Positions 35,661 through 48,297 of a stretch of 64,000 nt of DNA are shown piece by piece. Positions within the stretch are counted from its first letter, which is position 1. Each line of letters starts with the position of its first letter. Made by a program: the position numbers and the translations under genes. Source of the DNA: Casuarina equisetifolia. Lineage: Eukaryota > Streptophyta > Magnoliopsida > Fagales > Casuarinaceae. Location: NCBI GenBank assembly GCA_028551475.1, contig CM052361.1:12965501-13029500 (forward strand), given 5' to 3'. The notes beneath the pieces were generated by a model that saw only the letters and a list, made by a program, of their open reading frames with translations, had not been told where the DNA came from and ran no database searches.

Positions 35661-36336
35661 TTACATGGTGCCTGAAAGAAACCACAAAGGACATGCTTAC
35701 TTAAATCATGCTATGAGCGTGAATTGATGAGATTTTATAGCATGCCCATATTCATAAGGAGATGCATAGAATTGCGGCTCCTTCTCATATTTTGTGTACT
35801 CTTTTGGAGAGAGGAGAATTTGAGGAATTGTTGTTAGCATATTGCATGCCTCATTTGTGAGGGTGGAAAGGTCAGAAAGCTACTTGGGGAGCATGAATGG
35901 TGTAGGGGACTTGATCTACATAGGAAGATTAAGAATGGCTAGACTTTAGTCGTGGGTAGTTGGATGGATTATTAGGTTGGGTGTTTTATGGGTTGGGTTG
36001 GGTGGGCTGGTGGATAGATTATTTGAGGTGTGTGGGAGATAGCCTAGTTCCTGTGCTGTTCCTACGCCTTCAAGCAAGTGCCAATATGCTTGTGAGTTGA
36101 TACTTGCCAGCAAGACCTTAGCATTGGTGACGTTAACCTTGTTCATTACTTGAGCTTGTCAAGTCGAGCATAATCTGCCATTGCAATAGCACTTACAGCG
36201 TACTGAGTCCTGCCAAGATTCGGGGAAATTTGAGCAATCAGTGCCAGAAACTGTCGCCCAGGGGAAGAAAGCCGCATTCGCTACCCATGGGTGGCAGAAG
36301 ATCACCATGGAAGATGCCTAAGAAGGTGGCACCCAA
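35661..36336. other. unassigned DNA left of the copia element
   Basis: A GGGTT/GGTTGGG-rich patch at 35968-36015. A reverse 66-codon ORF over it looks like low-complexity translation. The last 180 bp are richer in GC. No recognised gene. Confidence 0.35.
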
Positions 36337-36341
36337 ATAGA

Positions 36342-36611
36342 TGTTAATATTTGTATTAGTGTATTATCTGAGTATATTGGGCTTTAAGCCCCTATTGTTT
36401 ATTATTGTTATTATTGTATTTAGGGGCCTTAGGCCCGATTATTTGTGAGGTAGGCTAGGACCTAGCCCACCCATGGGCACCGGCTCCTCCACCGGTGCCT
36501 ATTTCCTTTTTGTATGATGTAATTTTATTCTTTGAGCAAATATATTGAGAGAAAAGTTCAGGCCAGATTATACATTTCTCCTTCGATCTTTCTTCATCTC
36601 TATTTCTAAGA
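36342..36611 (+). repeat. copia 5' LTR
   Basis: 270 bp, beginning TGTTAATATTTGTATTAG and ending TTTCTAAGA. It contains a palindromic CACCGGCTCC/ACCGGTGCC segment. The start and end are fixed by the match to the right LTR and by the target duplication; the ends are not the usual TG...CA. Confidence 0.9.
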
Positions 36612-36959
36612 TGGTATCAATGAGCCAAGTTGGGATTTTCGCACAATCGGTTATGTCTTTCTCTCTTTTCACAACTTTTATTTCTTTCATCTTCTAGTTT
36701 AAGAGTTGTTGTTTTTTCTTACTCCTTTAGTTGCCTTTGTTTCAAAAGTTTGATTTGTATATCAATTGTTCTCTCATTTGGTTTGTTTCGTGCTTTTTTT
36801 TGGGTCAAAATTAAATTTTTCTTTCTGGGTCTGTTCTTCATGTTCTTCATCGTTTTTTATTCTTCCGCTGCATTTGATCAGTTAGGTTTTGTTTTTCATT
36901 TCTTTAATTTGTTTTTAAAAAGAGTGTTTTGCTCCTTTAAAATGTCTCGTTTCATTTAA

Positions 36960-37350
36960 GTGAAAACACACCGTTTTCACTTATATTGGTTCCTATCTTC
37001 ACCAAATGCCCCATTTCATTAACATTCCTAAACACACCGTTTTATTTAAATGGTGCATTTCACCGTCAGTCTCCGAACTCACCGTTTAACTTTCTTAAAC
37101 AATGCGTTTCACTAGTTTCTTTTAACTCACTGTTTAACTTATTTAAACGATGCATTTCATCAGTTTTATTTACACACCGTTTTATTTAAATGGTGCGTTT
37201 CACCATTGGCTCTACAACACACCGTTTCACTTACTTAAACGGTGCGTTTTGCTCATTTCTTAAAACACACCGTTTCCCTTACTTAAACAATGCGTTTTGA
37301 TCGTTGCTTAAAACACACCATTTCACTTAATTAAGCGGTGCATTTTTGTT
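36960..37350 (+). repeat. array of about eight hairpin units in the copia leader
   Basis: A unit of about 47 bp recurs with CACACCGTTT, a short AT spacer (CACTTACTTA-like), then AAACGGTGCGTTT. Each unit is thus an imperfect inverted repeat. Units start near 36967, 37032, 37078, 37127, 37172, 37217, 37266 and 37313. Some arms differ by paired changes (ACCGTTT with AAACGGT; ACTGTTT with AAACGAT). The array lies between the primer-binding site and gag. Confidence 0.75.
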
Positions 37351-37689
37351 TAGTTATTTAAACATTTGGTCTCACAGTTCATCACACGGTGTGTTTCACT
37401 CTCTCCCATTCACAGTAGTGCAAAATGCACCGTTTCTCCCGTTCACAATGGTTTCTTCCTCTGTTTTCTCTCTCCATCGCCGTTCTTTCTCTCCGTCGCT
37501 GCTTCTCTGGACTTCTCTGGTGTCGTGGGCATCGTTTCTCTGCTTCACTCTTCCCAGTCTTGGTCTCCTTTACCCTTAACACATCATTTGTAGCCCTCGA
37601 TTCTCTATTTTTTTTTCTATATGGTACAGTTTTGTAATCCCACCAGTTTCCTTCCTTTTCATTCCGGAACCTGATTCACTCACTCACTA

Positions 37690-38706
37690 GACATTGTTCC
37701 TATCACTATAAGTTCTAGTTTAGAGAGTTCTTTGTCTGGCACTCTCAACTTAGTTCTGACTCCCTTAATTTTGGCTCCTGGAGATGTCTCTACGGCTGTG
37801 TTAATTCCTCAGTTGCTCATGGGACCCACAGATTATTTTACCTAGAAACGGAAAATGCTCATTGCACTTGGATCCAGAGACAAGCTTGATCTTGTAAATG
37901 GTAAATTTCCTCGGCTTGATGCTAGTGATCCTCATGTTGGTTTATGGGATAAGTGCAATTTGATTGTGACATCTTGGTTGATGAATTCTGTCTCTACTGA
38001 AATTGCCAATGCTATTTCTCATTGTCCTGATGCTTGTGTTGCTTGGAAACTACTTGAAACAAGATATTCTCAAGTCACTGGGACACGTCAGTATGATTTA
38101 GAGCAACAAATTACAAAAGTGAAACAACAACCTCATGAATCAGTTGCTAAGTATTTCTCTCGTCTTTCAAACTTGTGGGCAGAGCTAGATAAGTGTTTAC
38201 CTGTCGTCCAATGTACTTGTAACAAGTGTACATGTAATTTGCCCGCTCTTCTAGCCAAATAGCAAGAGAATAGGCGTGTTATGCATTTTCTACTTAGACT
38301 TCAATCTTCTTATGCCACAGTGAGGAGTAACATTACTTCTCGTAGTTGTGATCTGCAGGCCTTTAATGAGGAACACCAACATAGTCTACATGTTGATAGT
38401 GGGAGAACTGATCTGTAGGCCTTTAATGTTAAGGCTCCCATGTCATCTGAAGGGGGGTTTGGACATAATTAGAGAGATAGTATGTCAACTGTTGTGGGTT
38501 ATTCTAGATCATCTACTTCTGCTGGACTTGGACAAGGACTGTTGCCTTTTTTCTGTGATCATTGTAAACGTTCAGGACACACTAAAGATAGGTGTTATCA
38601 GTTGGTTGGGTTTCTTGATAGGCCTCTTTCTACTCGGCCTCCTTCTACTAGGTCTACTTCTACTGGGCCTAGGAATCAGAAGAAGGGAGGTAATCATATA
38701 GCTCAT
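37690..38706 (+). pseudogene. copia gag remnant with CCHC zinc knuckle
   Basis: Nucleocapsid/capsid protein of a plant copia element. The frame includes DYFT, a stop where Trp is expected, then KRKMLIALGSRDKLDLVNGK, SWLMNSVSTEIANAI and the zinc knuckle CDHCKRSGHTKDRC (CX2CX4HX4C intact). Further in-frame stops occur near 38260, 38416 and 38470. Confidence 0.85.
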
Positions 38707-38914
38707 GCAGTTGGTACTGATTCTGAGGATCGATCTTCACTAGATGTGAGTAGTGTGGCACAAGTTGAGGCACCTAAACCAATTGGTCTGAGTCTTTCAC
38801 CTGAACAATACCAGCAGATTGTTCAGCTTCTTAGTCGCTTTGGGCCTTTTGAGCCTACGGGGACCTTTGTAGGTACTATTTCTACAGGTACTGTTTCTCC
38901 TTTGTCAAATTTAT

Positions 38915-40260
38915 GTACTTTTGATTGGCTAATTGATTCTGGGGTGAGTGATCATATCACTTGTGATCTCACATGTATGGAGAACATCAGGTCCTATGCA
39001 TCGAATCCCATTTCTATTACACTACCTGATAATAGTCATGTGGCTGTCACCCATATTGGCACTGTTCGTATTTCTCCTTTTGTCATACTTTATAATGTTT
39101 TATATGTGCCTTCCTTTAAATGCAAACTTCTGTCAGTAGCCAAATTTACCAATAATAGTTCTTGTCTAGTCACCTTTTATCCACATCTTTGTTTTTTCTA
39201 GGACTGTTTGACTGGGACAATATTGGGGTTGGGCAGGGCTGAGCGTCGTCTTTATCATCTAGTGTTGCCGACGGAAGCCACGGTAGATGTTTTCTCTTTC
39301 ATTCTCAAAACTTTTGTCTGTAATGCTCCTACGAGGGCTAATGCTTGTTAGCACTTTATGTTTAAGAATGATGTTTTAAATAATCAAGATACGCTTTGGC
39401 ATTGTTGTTTTGGTCATTCTTCGTGTTATAAATCCTCTGATATTTTTTGTCCCATTTGTCCTTTGGCTAAACAGACATGTCTTCCCTTTTCCACTAGCAC
39501 TTCTCGTACTAGTTCTATTTTTGAATTGGTACATGTTAATATATGGGGGCCACATTGGACCCCTAATCATGATAGCTCTTTTTTTTTTTTTTACCATTAT
39601 TGTTGATTACTTACGTGGGACTTGGGTGTTTCTTATGCGTTACAAAAGTCAAGCTTTGCTTTTCTTGTATTCCTTTTTTGCCATGGTTAAAACCCAATTT
39701 CGTTCTCGCGTTCGTAGAGTCCGTTCTGATAATGGCTCAGAACTTTTTAGTCATGAGTGTATCTTCTTTCTTAAGGTTTGTGGAGTTCATCATGAGATTT
39801 TTTGTGTTTACATGCCTCAGCAAAATGGTGTCATTAATTACAAACATCGACACATTCTCGATGTTGCGCGTGCTTTACTTTTCAGGCTGATGTTCCAGTA
39901 AGATATTGGAGAGAGTGTATCTTGACTGCCACCTACATTATAAACCGCCTTCTTACACCTGTCTTAGATGGGAAAACACCATTTGATATCCTTTTTTGGT
40001 AAACCTCCATATCTATCTCATCTTCAGATTTTTGGGTGTCTTTGTTATGTTGCAGTTGTTCACGTGGAGATAAGTTTACCCCACGTACTGTGGCTTGTGT
40101 GTTTATGGGGTACCCTTCATCTCAAAAAGGTTATCGAGTTCTTGATCTTACCACTCGTACCTTCTTAGTTGTCAGAAATGTTGTTTTTCATGAGTCTATT
40201 TTTCCTTTCTCTCAGCTTGTATCCTCCCCTTCAACAACTTCACTTGCTAAAGACTAGTCT
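38915..40260 (+). pseudogene. copia protease and integrase remnant
   Basis: The protease core reads WLIDSGVSDHITCD (family motif DSGAS; Ala to Val). GAG-pre-integrase follows (DTLWHCCFGHSS, CPICPLAKQ). The integrase core has VDYLRGTWVF, VRSDNGSELF and PQQNGVINYKHRHI, then FGCLCYVAV and CVFMGYPSSQKGYRV. Stops and at least two frameshifts separate the pieces (around 39200, 39600, 39900-40030). Confidence 0.85.
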
Positions 40261-40739
40261 TTTCTTTCTTTGATTCGAATCCCTTTTCAGTTCCACCAGT
40301 CAGTCCCCAGTTTGTCCCTGACCCTGTTCCAATTGACACACCTCCTCTCTCTGCTTCCTTCAATACCTCTTCCCCTTCTCCACCTTTTACCTCTGTACCT
40401 TCATCCGTTCCCTCAAGTGTTGATGTTATGTGTTCACCCATTGTGGACCCCACTCTGGCAGTTCTCCCAGCAAGTTTACCCATTATCGATACTCCCACAG
40501 CGGTCATTCCCGCTACTCCCACCCTACTTGTCCGACGTTCCCAATGAGAACCTAAACCACCCATTTGGACTAAAGACTATCACTATAATCATGTGCCCAC
40601 CGTCAATTCTATAGGTCCTAGTAATATCCCATATTCCATCTCAAATTTTGTCACCTTGGACAATTTGTCTCCTACACACCATACTTTTATTGCGTCCATT
40701 TCTTCTATTTAGGAGCCACGCTATTATCATGAGGCCATT

Positions 40740-42260
40740 TGAGACCCACGCTGGATCAATGCTATGACCAATGAACTTCATGCATTGAAGGCTAATAAAA
40801 CTTGGATATTAGTCACTTTGCCTCCAGGTCGCAAGCCAATTGGTTGTAGATGGGTTTACAAAATCAAGTACCATGCAGGTGGATCAATTGAAAGGTATAA
40901 GGCTCATCTTGTAGCTAAGGGTTTTACTCAGCGTTATGGCATTGATTATGAAGAAACCTTCTCCCTCATGGCTAAAATAGTAACTGTCTGCTGTATCATG
41001 TCTTTAGCTTCTATGTTTCATTGGCCACTTCATTAGATGGATGTTTATAATGCATTTCTTCATGGTGACTTGCATGAGGAGGTATACATGTCTCTACCTC
41101 CAGGGATTAGGACCTCCCGCATAGCTATGCCTAAGGTTTGTCATTTACTTAAATCTATTTATGGACTTAAGCAAGCCTCAAGGCAATGGTACGTCAAATT
41201 TACAGCTGCTCTCTTTGAAATTGGTTTCCGACAATCTTGGCATGATTACTCTCTCTTTACACTCCAACGTCACTCCACTGTTGTTGCAGTTTTGCTCTAT
41301 GTTGATGATATGTTGATCACCGGTAATAGTGAGTCGGCTATAGCACATGTGAAATCTCACCTTTCCTCTCGATTCCACATGAAAGATTTGGGTCTAGCTA
41401 AATACTTTCTTGGAATTGAGATTGCTCAGTTCCTGAACGGTATCTGTCTTAGTCAGCGTAAGTACGCCTTGGAGTTAGTTTTAGAAGTAGGACTTTCAGG
41501 AGCTAGACCTTGTAAAATTCTCATGGATCAAAATTTAAAGATTACTTCTTCAGAGTTTGATGAGAGTGCACCAGTCTTTGTGGATGATCCTCTCTTGATT
41601 GATTTAGCTCCTTATCAGTGGCTTCTTGGACGTCTAATCTACCTATCCTGTTCAGGTACTCAGTCAGTTTATGCATGCTCCTAAATCCTTTCATATGGAT
41701 ATGGCTCTTAAGATTGTTAAATATTTGAAAGGCACTCTAGGTTTAGGGATCTTCATGCCTTCCAAGAAGGACTTTCAGTTAACAGGTTTTTGTGACTCTG
41801 ATTGGGCAGTTTGTCTTATGTCCCGTCATTCTCTCACGGGTTTTTGCATTAAGCTCGGTGGTTCCTTGATTTCTTGGCGGACCAAGAAACAAGCTACAGT
41901 TTCTCGATCATCTTCTGAGGCAGAATATCAAGCCATGGCCACGGCTGTTTGTGAGATAGTTTGGTTATTTGGTCTTCTTTGAGACTTGTGGGTGATTGTT
42001 CCTCGGCTTATTCCTCTTTATTGTGACAATGAAGTGGCTGTCCACATTGCAAACAACCTTATCTTTCATGAGCGCACTAAACACATTGAGAATGACTGTC
42101 ACTTTATTCGTGAGAAACAACAACGGGGGTTAATTTAGACTTGTAGTATTCGGACCACTGATCAACCTACAGATTTGTTAACCAAAGCTTTGGGTAGTAA
42201 ACAACACAATTATCTTCTTTCCAAGCTTGATGTATTTGACATGTACAAATTACCAGCTTG
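40740..42260 (+). pseudogene. copia reverse transcriptase and RNase H remnant
   Basis: RT sequence runs WINAMTNELHALKANKTW, GCRWVYKIKYHAGGSIERYK, a TAG before MDVYNAFLHGDLHEEVYM, LLKSIYGLKQASRQWY and the catalytic YVDDM. RNase H motifs are FCDSDWA, SRSSSEAEYQAMA and, after a stop, [16 protein letters not shown] and TKALG. Stops near 41035, 41682 and 41980 make it inactive. It ends about 10 bp before the polypurine tract. Confidence 0.88.
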
Positions 42261-42267
42261 AGGGGGT

Positions 42268-42539
42268 TGTTAATATTTGTATTAGTGTATTATCTGAGCA
42301 TATTGGGCTTTAGGCCCCTATTGTTTTTATTGTTTATTATTGTATTTAGGGCCCTTAGGCTCGATTATTTGTGAGGTGGGCTAGGTTAACCCATGGGCAC
42401 CGGCTCTTCTGCTGGTGCCTATTTTCCTTTTGTATGATGTAATTTTATTCTTTGAGCAAATATATTGAGAGAAAAGTTTAGGCCAGATTATGCGTTTCTC
42501 CTTCGATCTTTCTTCATCTCTGTATCTCTGTTTCTAAGA
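42268..42539 (+). repeat. copia 3' LTR
   Basis: 272 bp, the partner of 36342-36611. It has a short added repeat near its end (CTCTGTATCTCTG) and lacks part of the GACCTAGCCCACC segment. Confidence 0.9.
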
Positions 42540-42544
42540 ATAGA

Positions 42545-42954
42545 GATTTCAAGTTTGAAAGGCCTATCGAGGGAGGCCTTTTTTTAGCTAAAAAGCCGCC
42601 GCCTCCCCCCCACAACCAAACCCACCCACAATGGTGAAGGGAGGGAGCTGACGTTGGCCATCATGAGATTATCAGAGAGGATTTAAGTGGGTTAGTTAGA
42701 GGCATAGAGGAAGTTTGGTAAAGTACTTGGATCAATCTAAAATAGATTGTCTACACTAAATTGCGATTTAGGCACAACTGGTAACACCATCAAGTGAGTG
42801 GTGTTTGGCTTTTTCATAATATAAAAGGAAAAAAACTTTTAAAGGCATGTATTATTAAATTTGTTTATGCATATTTGTTTATACTATTTGAAATGAAAAG
42901 AATAATATTTAAAAATAATATAAATTCTAAATGTGTAATTCTCAAAGTTATCAA
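42545..42954. other. unassigned spacer right of the copia element
   Basis: Includes a short inverted repeat (AGGCCTATCGAGGGAGGCCT, about 42559-42580) and a C-rich patch. No gene. Confidence 0.4.
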
Positions 42955-44940
42955 AAGTTTTGTAAGAAAAATTTTGTTGTATTAAAAAGACTGTCAAAAT
43001 TATTGAAAACCTATTTATTCAACATGCTTATAGGCTTAATGAGACAATTTTTTATATAATCTAATGTTTTGTAAGGTCCTTTCATTGGGGTATGCCTCTA
43101 ACTATCCTGTATTGATGTTTTTATATACAAATTCTTTATTCAACTTAAAAAAAAAAGAAGAAAAAAAAAATAGGAGACCCCTAATTCATAAAATTACTAT
43201 TTTATCCTTATATGCAAAGTAACCATTTTATCCTTCCTCCCAATTTTGACCCATAACTAACACCTTATCTTTGGTCCTTTTGTTTTTTTGCTTTTAACTT
43301 TTTTTTTTTTTAAAAGAAACATTTTGGGATGTTTTTCTTGGTCTCTCTTTCCATTTTTCTTTTCCTTGATGTTGCTTTAGGTTCTTGTGACATAGCAAGC
43401 TAATTTTGCCTAGTTATAACACTAGTTATCCCTTAATTGAGTAGTCATTTTTGATATGGGAAGTATGAAGTGATGTCTTATTTCCATACTTTTATAATTA
43501 AAATGAATTCATATTTGTTGATGACGACTTAAAGTTTGGGTTTCTAATACATATTATAGTTTTGATTGCATTTGAATTTTAGTCTCCATTGTTGCAGGAT
43601 ACTATTGTTCTTACAAATAAAATTCTCATTACCTAACATAAGGTACATTTGACTTTAATTAATCTATGAGCAACAAATAGCTATACTGAAAAAAATTAGA
43701 CACTTTATTTATGGTGATTCAGCCCTTATAAAATGACCAATTAAATTCATCTAATTACTTTAGAGAATGAAAATAGTTAATTATTGATATTAACCCTTTT
43801 TAATTGTTTAATAAATTCTTAATGAGCAAATTCATTGTAAGTTAAACTAGTGCGTGTAGAAAAACTCAACCACAATAAAATTGTCATTATGAACAAATTT
43901 GCATTTAAAATATTTTTTTTCGATAGAAGTTAATTTAAACTCAATGAGTTTGCTACTGTTTCAGCCACATTTTCTCCCATTTGAAACTGCGTGGTTAATG
44001 TAGCCGAACATGGTGGTGTCATTTCAGAAGTGTCATACAATTTTCCATGACCATGATAATGTATTTACTACATGAATGTTGTCGTCTGGTCATAACCGGA
44101 CCATGTGGGTCGTGGCGGTGAGTGATGATACAAATTTCTATTGATTTGCCTGATTTATTTAGTTGATACATCGTCCTGCATAACACACTTTTATTCTTCT
44201 ACTCATTTACTATTTCCTCTCCACCAACCAAAAGGTGTTACACACCAACCAATTCCTGCATGTGGTTTAACTATGGCTCAAATCCACTTGCCTTTAGAAA
44301 TGTAAAATAGAAAAATTCAATGACTTGACTTCTTCTTTCATTTCACTAATTCAGGCCATCTCTTTTGACTAGGCTATTGTAAGATCGTCCCAAAAGATTA
44401 GGTGACACTCCCTTTTTTATTGCGGGCTTCATAGACGTGATGTAGAAGAAGCAAATTCCCAGCTTCTTCCCATAGTTTAGCACCTCATGACACATGCGCA
44501 AGAAGTCTTGTTGGTAGGTGGGACGAATGGGAAAACACTCGATCCTAGTCCACCTCAGAAAGAGCCAACTATCTCTCAGACATCAATTAAGAAAAGGGAA
44601 AAATAGAAGAAGTCTTTTAGCCTTGAGAGATACTCAACCAATCAACCGAAGATGTTTGGAACTCTTCTTTTTGCCCCAGAATTTGATTTTCTACTGTATC
44701 TTTAATCATGCAATAAGTTTTTCTCTCTATGATGTGTGGAATGGGGAAAAAGAAAAAACAATAAAAGAAAGTGGGTTATTTTATTTTTTAAATTCTTTGG
44801 GAGTGTATATATACGCATTCGATTGTCTCTGAGGCATCAGGAAAAAGAACTCAATAGGGAACAAGTGCTGGTTATCCTAAGTATTTTGATTTTCACTGGA
44901 TAAAGAAGGGTCGAGGTCGTTGTCGGACAATAAGACGGGA
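42955..44940 (+). repeat. PAL upstream-block copy B (orphan, no PAL follows)
   Basis: Colinear with copy C (50620-52850) over its whole length and with copy A over 43173-44190. It contains two ACCAACC elements (44223-44229 and 44244-44250), GATCGTCCCAAAAGATTAGG, CTCAGAAAGAGCCAAC, a TATATATACGC stretch and GAGGCATCAGGA. It stops at about 44940 and gives way to a reverse copia relic. In copy C the corresponding sequence leads to PAL3. A PAL unit appears to have been lost here. Confidence 0.8.
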
Positions 44941-47900
44941 TTGTCTTCAACCTCATCATCAATGACAATGCCATGAGAGTTGATTGATGGTAGTAAAGGT
45001 ATAGGAGTGTGGGCAAGCTATGGGGTGGTAACTATCTTAGGTATTTGACCAGTAAGGTTAACAATAAAAGGCAATGAGGTAAGGGGCTTAGGATAATGTT
45101 GTATGTTAGAAGTCTTCACAATGGGTTCAATTAAAAGAAATTGCAAGGAAGAATGCAATATGGCTCTACTTGTGAGAAACGAAAAATGTGTTTATAAAAG
45201 TGTAATTTGGCTCTACTTACAAAGAAAACATGCCTTTTTAGGGTCATAAAGTAGGTAACCTTTTTGTCCTTGCCATATCCTATAAATATGCTAAGGATCA
45301 CTTGAGGGTCAAACTTATCTTTGTGTGCCATTGTGGTAGTATATCGAAGACATCTAAAGATTGAGATGAGAAATTTTTGACATTTTGCTAAATAATTTCT
45401 CATATGGTGTGACACCATTCAAGATTGACGATGGGACCTCATTTATGAGATAAGTCATGGTGAATATGCACTCACCCAAAAATTTGGTGAGCATTTTGCT
45501 ATGAAACTTTAGTGCCTATATAATATTTAAAATGTGATGCTATTTATGTTCTACATTACCATTCTATTGAAAGGCATGTATATATGAATTCTCATGTATA
45601 ATCTTTCATGCTAAAAAAAATTGTTTGGCTTGATGATTAAAGAAATCAAGGGGTGTGTACCCATGAACTCTCATGTGTGATCTCTCATGCTTAAAAAAAT
45701 TGTTTGACTTAATGATTAAGGAAATCAAGTGCATTATCCATCCTAATGCATTTGACAGTTGTGTTAAATTAATTTCTTGCTGTATTAAGAAACTCCTCTA
45801 ACCATGAAAAGATTTCACTTTTGAAATTTATAAGAAAAGTTCATATTCCTTAAGACAAGTCATTTACAATAATTAAAAAGCATTGTGACCCATCATGATT
45901 TGATATTTTATACAATCCTTAAACATCAACATGAATTTGGTAAAAAGGTCATATTGTTATGTCATTGCATTGTACCATTGTGCAAGGGAAATGAGCTATG
46001 AATTTGTTTCATAAGTGGAAAAATAGTGTAATGCTCATTATAAGAAATATTTTTCAAGTTCAATTCATTGATAAACTTAAATTTAGTATCACGTAGATGG
46101 TCTAGCCTATAGTGTTAAAGTTTGAAATTTAAACCATTACAACTCAACAATGAATTTACAAAACATTGGTTGGGCCTAGAAGATTGTGCAATATCATTCC
46201 TATCAGGATATATGACAAAACAATAAAGTTCATTCCTCATTTTACCTAATTTTTTGACTTAATTCATCAAAAGATCTTGAAACACACAAAAATTAATGTA
46301 TAATATGATGTAGTAGCAATTTTCATGATAAAATTTAGAAACATATATAAGGTTAAATTTGAAATCAAGTGAGCATAAAAGCTTATGCAATATGAAATGT
46401 TTGGATATTTGAATGTCACTAGTATGCATAACAATAATGCTATCACCATTCAAAAATTTAACTTTCCTAAATCTAAATGCGTATGATATAATTAATTCTA
46501 AGAAGTGAAAATTAACAGTAATATGATTACTGACTCTAGAGTCAACTATCCAACATCTATTAACAAGATCAAAAGTCCTTGTCAAGTAGGCTTGACCTTC
46601 ATGTACACATATTTCATTAAGAAAATTGATGAATCATTAATACTCAATCTTAGTGATGAAAACTTGATCTAAATCCTCAACCAAGTTTGCCTTAGCTGTA
46701 TACTTTATGTTGTTATGCGACGGTAGAAAACCATTTGATTTGAAGCATTACTAGACTCTGCCTATATATCTTATGATAGTCATACTGTGGGCCCATTAGC
46801 TAATGGCATTCTTCCTTTTTATGCCTTTTTTAGCCATAAAATCACATTTTTTTAATCTGCCATACCTTAAATGATGATCGTTTTGCACTACCTTCAACAT
46901 GAATGACATATTGTTTTCTCCCACTTGGTGCCTATGCTTGTCCCCAAAGGCATTTCCTTTGTAATAGCTCACGTGCATGTAGCTAGACTTGTTGTATTAG
47001 GTCCAATTTTTGCCATAACACATGCTCTACGATTGTGTTCCTTGTGAGGCTTTGATGATATTCTACCTTACAAACCATTGAATAAGTCTACAATAGGTTG
47101 GGAAAAGGTTGCATCATTAGGATAAATCATCTATGGCACAAAGAAGTTGATAAAATTTCATGGTTTCTTAGTGGTCATTCTAGGGTTAAAAAGTTATCAT
47201 TTCCAATGAGTTGAGCTTTATTAAGGTAAAAATTCATCCCAAAGTCGTCAAAGCTGACCGAAATAAGCCAAAAATTCTTCACTTTTGATGAATTATGCAC
47301 AATTCATTGATTAGATTATAAACCCTAAATGGGTTGACTTGATAACACTAGGCATAAAGCTTTCCCCACATAGCAATGGCATCTTGAATGTATATGAACC
47401 TATCATAAAAGGTGCTTAAAGATTGATTTGAGAATTCATCATGTAGCATACAAAGTTACATCGGTCCTAGAGGGCTCGAAAAGGAGAACTAGGTTGCAGT
47501 TTTAAGTAGGATCCATCCATGAACATGAGTTCATTCTTAATGGAGAGGGTAATTGTCATCATCTCACATCACATTGCATAGTTTAAGGTTCCCATTGGCT
47601 TGATTAAGACCAATGCTGCCAGATTCATGTCTTCGACGGCTAGATACAATGGGTCAATGTAATTCCAAGCTTAAACAACCTAATTTTTAGGTTTGGTGTG
47701 TAATGACAATGCGAGGTGTGTAACAGAGGGCTATTGGTACACAAGGGATTTCTTCCTTGAAACTTACTCTAATGCAGTGACATTTAGGGTGTATTTCTAT
47801 CAAGTTCATCGTTAGAGTGGGTTAAGTTAGTGTTGGCCATCACAATGGGTGGAGAGCAGTTGGAAAATGGTGTCATTTGTGTTGAAGCAAAGCAATAACA

Positions 47901-48297
47901 TGTTGTAGGCTTAGGATGGCATCATTAGCATTGAAGGGCTAAACAATGTTGTATAGATACCCATCATTGATGTGCAAGAACGGCAATGTGTTGGTTGTTG
48001 ATGCTATGTGAAGAGAAAAAGAAAACGGCATCATTGTGTGAAGAAACATACAAACCTTATTGTATTGGAATGTCATCTTCCTTAGAGCAAAATCAGTCCA
48101 CCTAGGGTTGAAAACCAAGAAAGGGAAGTTTGAGTGAGAAATTAAGCTCAGATCTTGTCTCCTAGGCCAACAAAATGGTCAATTTTTGAAGTTGAAGTGA
48201 TTAGGATCTAGAAGAAATAGTTTCTTTGCCAGAAATTAGGATTGCGAAAAACTAGATGAAGGAGAAAATAGAATTAGAACCTACTCTTTAATACCAT
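44941..48297 (-). mobile_element. reverse-strand copia relic, truncated
   Basis: In reverse orientation the order is a PBS-like TGGTATTAAAGAG next to an LTR-like end in TTTTGACA (about 48280-48300), gag, protease and integrase. It then stops at about 44940 before the RT. Protease: CWIVDSRVSNHIT (Gly to Arg) at 46530-46560. Integrase: a decayed PQQNG site (AFQ-stop-NGNVEHK) near 45540-45575. C-terminal part: HKDKFDPQVILSIFIGYGKD at 45280-45340. Many stops. It is older than the forward copia element and of a different lineage. Confidence 0.7.
45575..45732. repeat. two-copy tandem repeat, unit about 78 bp
   Basis: Units share GAATTCTCATGTATAATC / GAACTCTCATGTGTGATC, then TCATGC, then AAATTGTTTG(G/A)CTT, TGATTAA and GAAATCAAG. 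It lies within the integrase part of the reverse copia relic. Confidence 0.75.

Larger units (their letters stand above)
36337..42544 (+). mobile_element. complete Ty1/copia LTR retrotransposon, inactive
   Basis: A forward element of 6198 bp (36342-42539) flanked by a perfect 5-bp target duplication ATAGA (36337-36341 and 42540-42544). LTRs are at 36342-36611 and 42268-42539. A primer-binding-type sequence TGGTATCAATGAGCC starts at 36612, directly after the left LTR. A polypurine tract (GAGGGGG) lies directly before the right LTR. Internal order is leader, gag, protease, integrase, reverse transcriptase, RNase H, the Ty1/copia order. The LTRs differ at roughly fifteen bases plus several indels, so the insertion is not recent, and the coding part is full of stops. 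Confidence 0.93.

Noticed and set aside
37382-37582. Reverse Arg/Glu-rich ORF near 37.4 kb
   Set aside because: Antisense to a CT-rich stretch; low-complexity composition explains it.
36630-37637. ORFs of 60-110 codons in the copia leader
   Set aside because: Phe/Leu/Ser-rich translations of a T-rich and repetitive leader; gag begins later, near 37.7 kb.
44518-44832. 104-codon ORF in copy B of the PAL upstream block, with a partial relative in copy C (52459-52659)
   Set aside because: The match reflects DNA duplication; the frames diverge, contain no domain and lie in promoter-type DNA.
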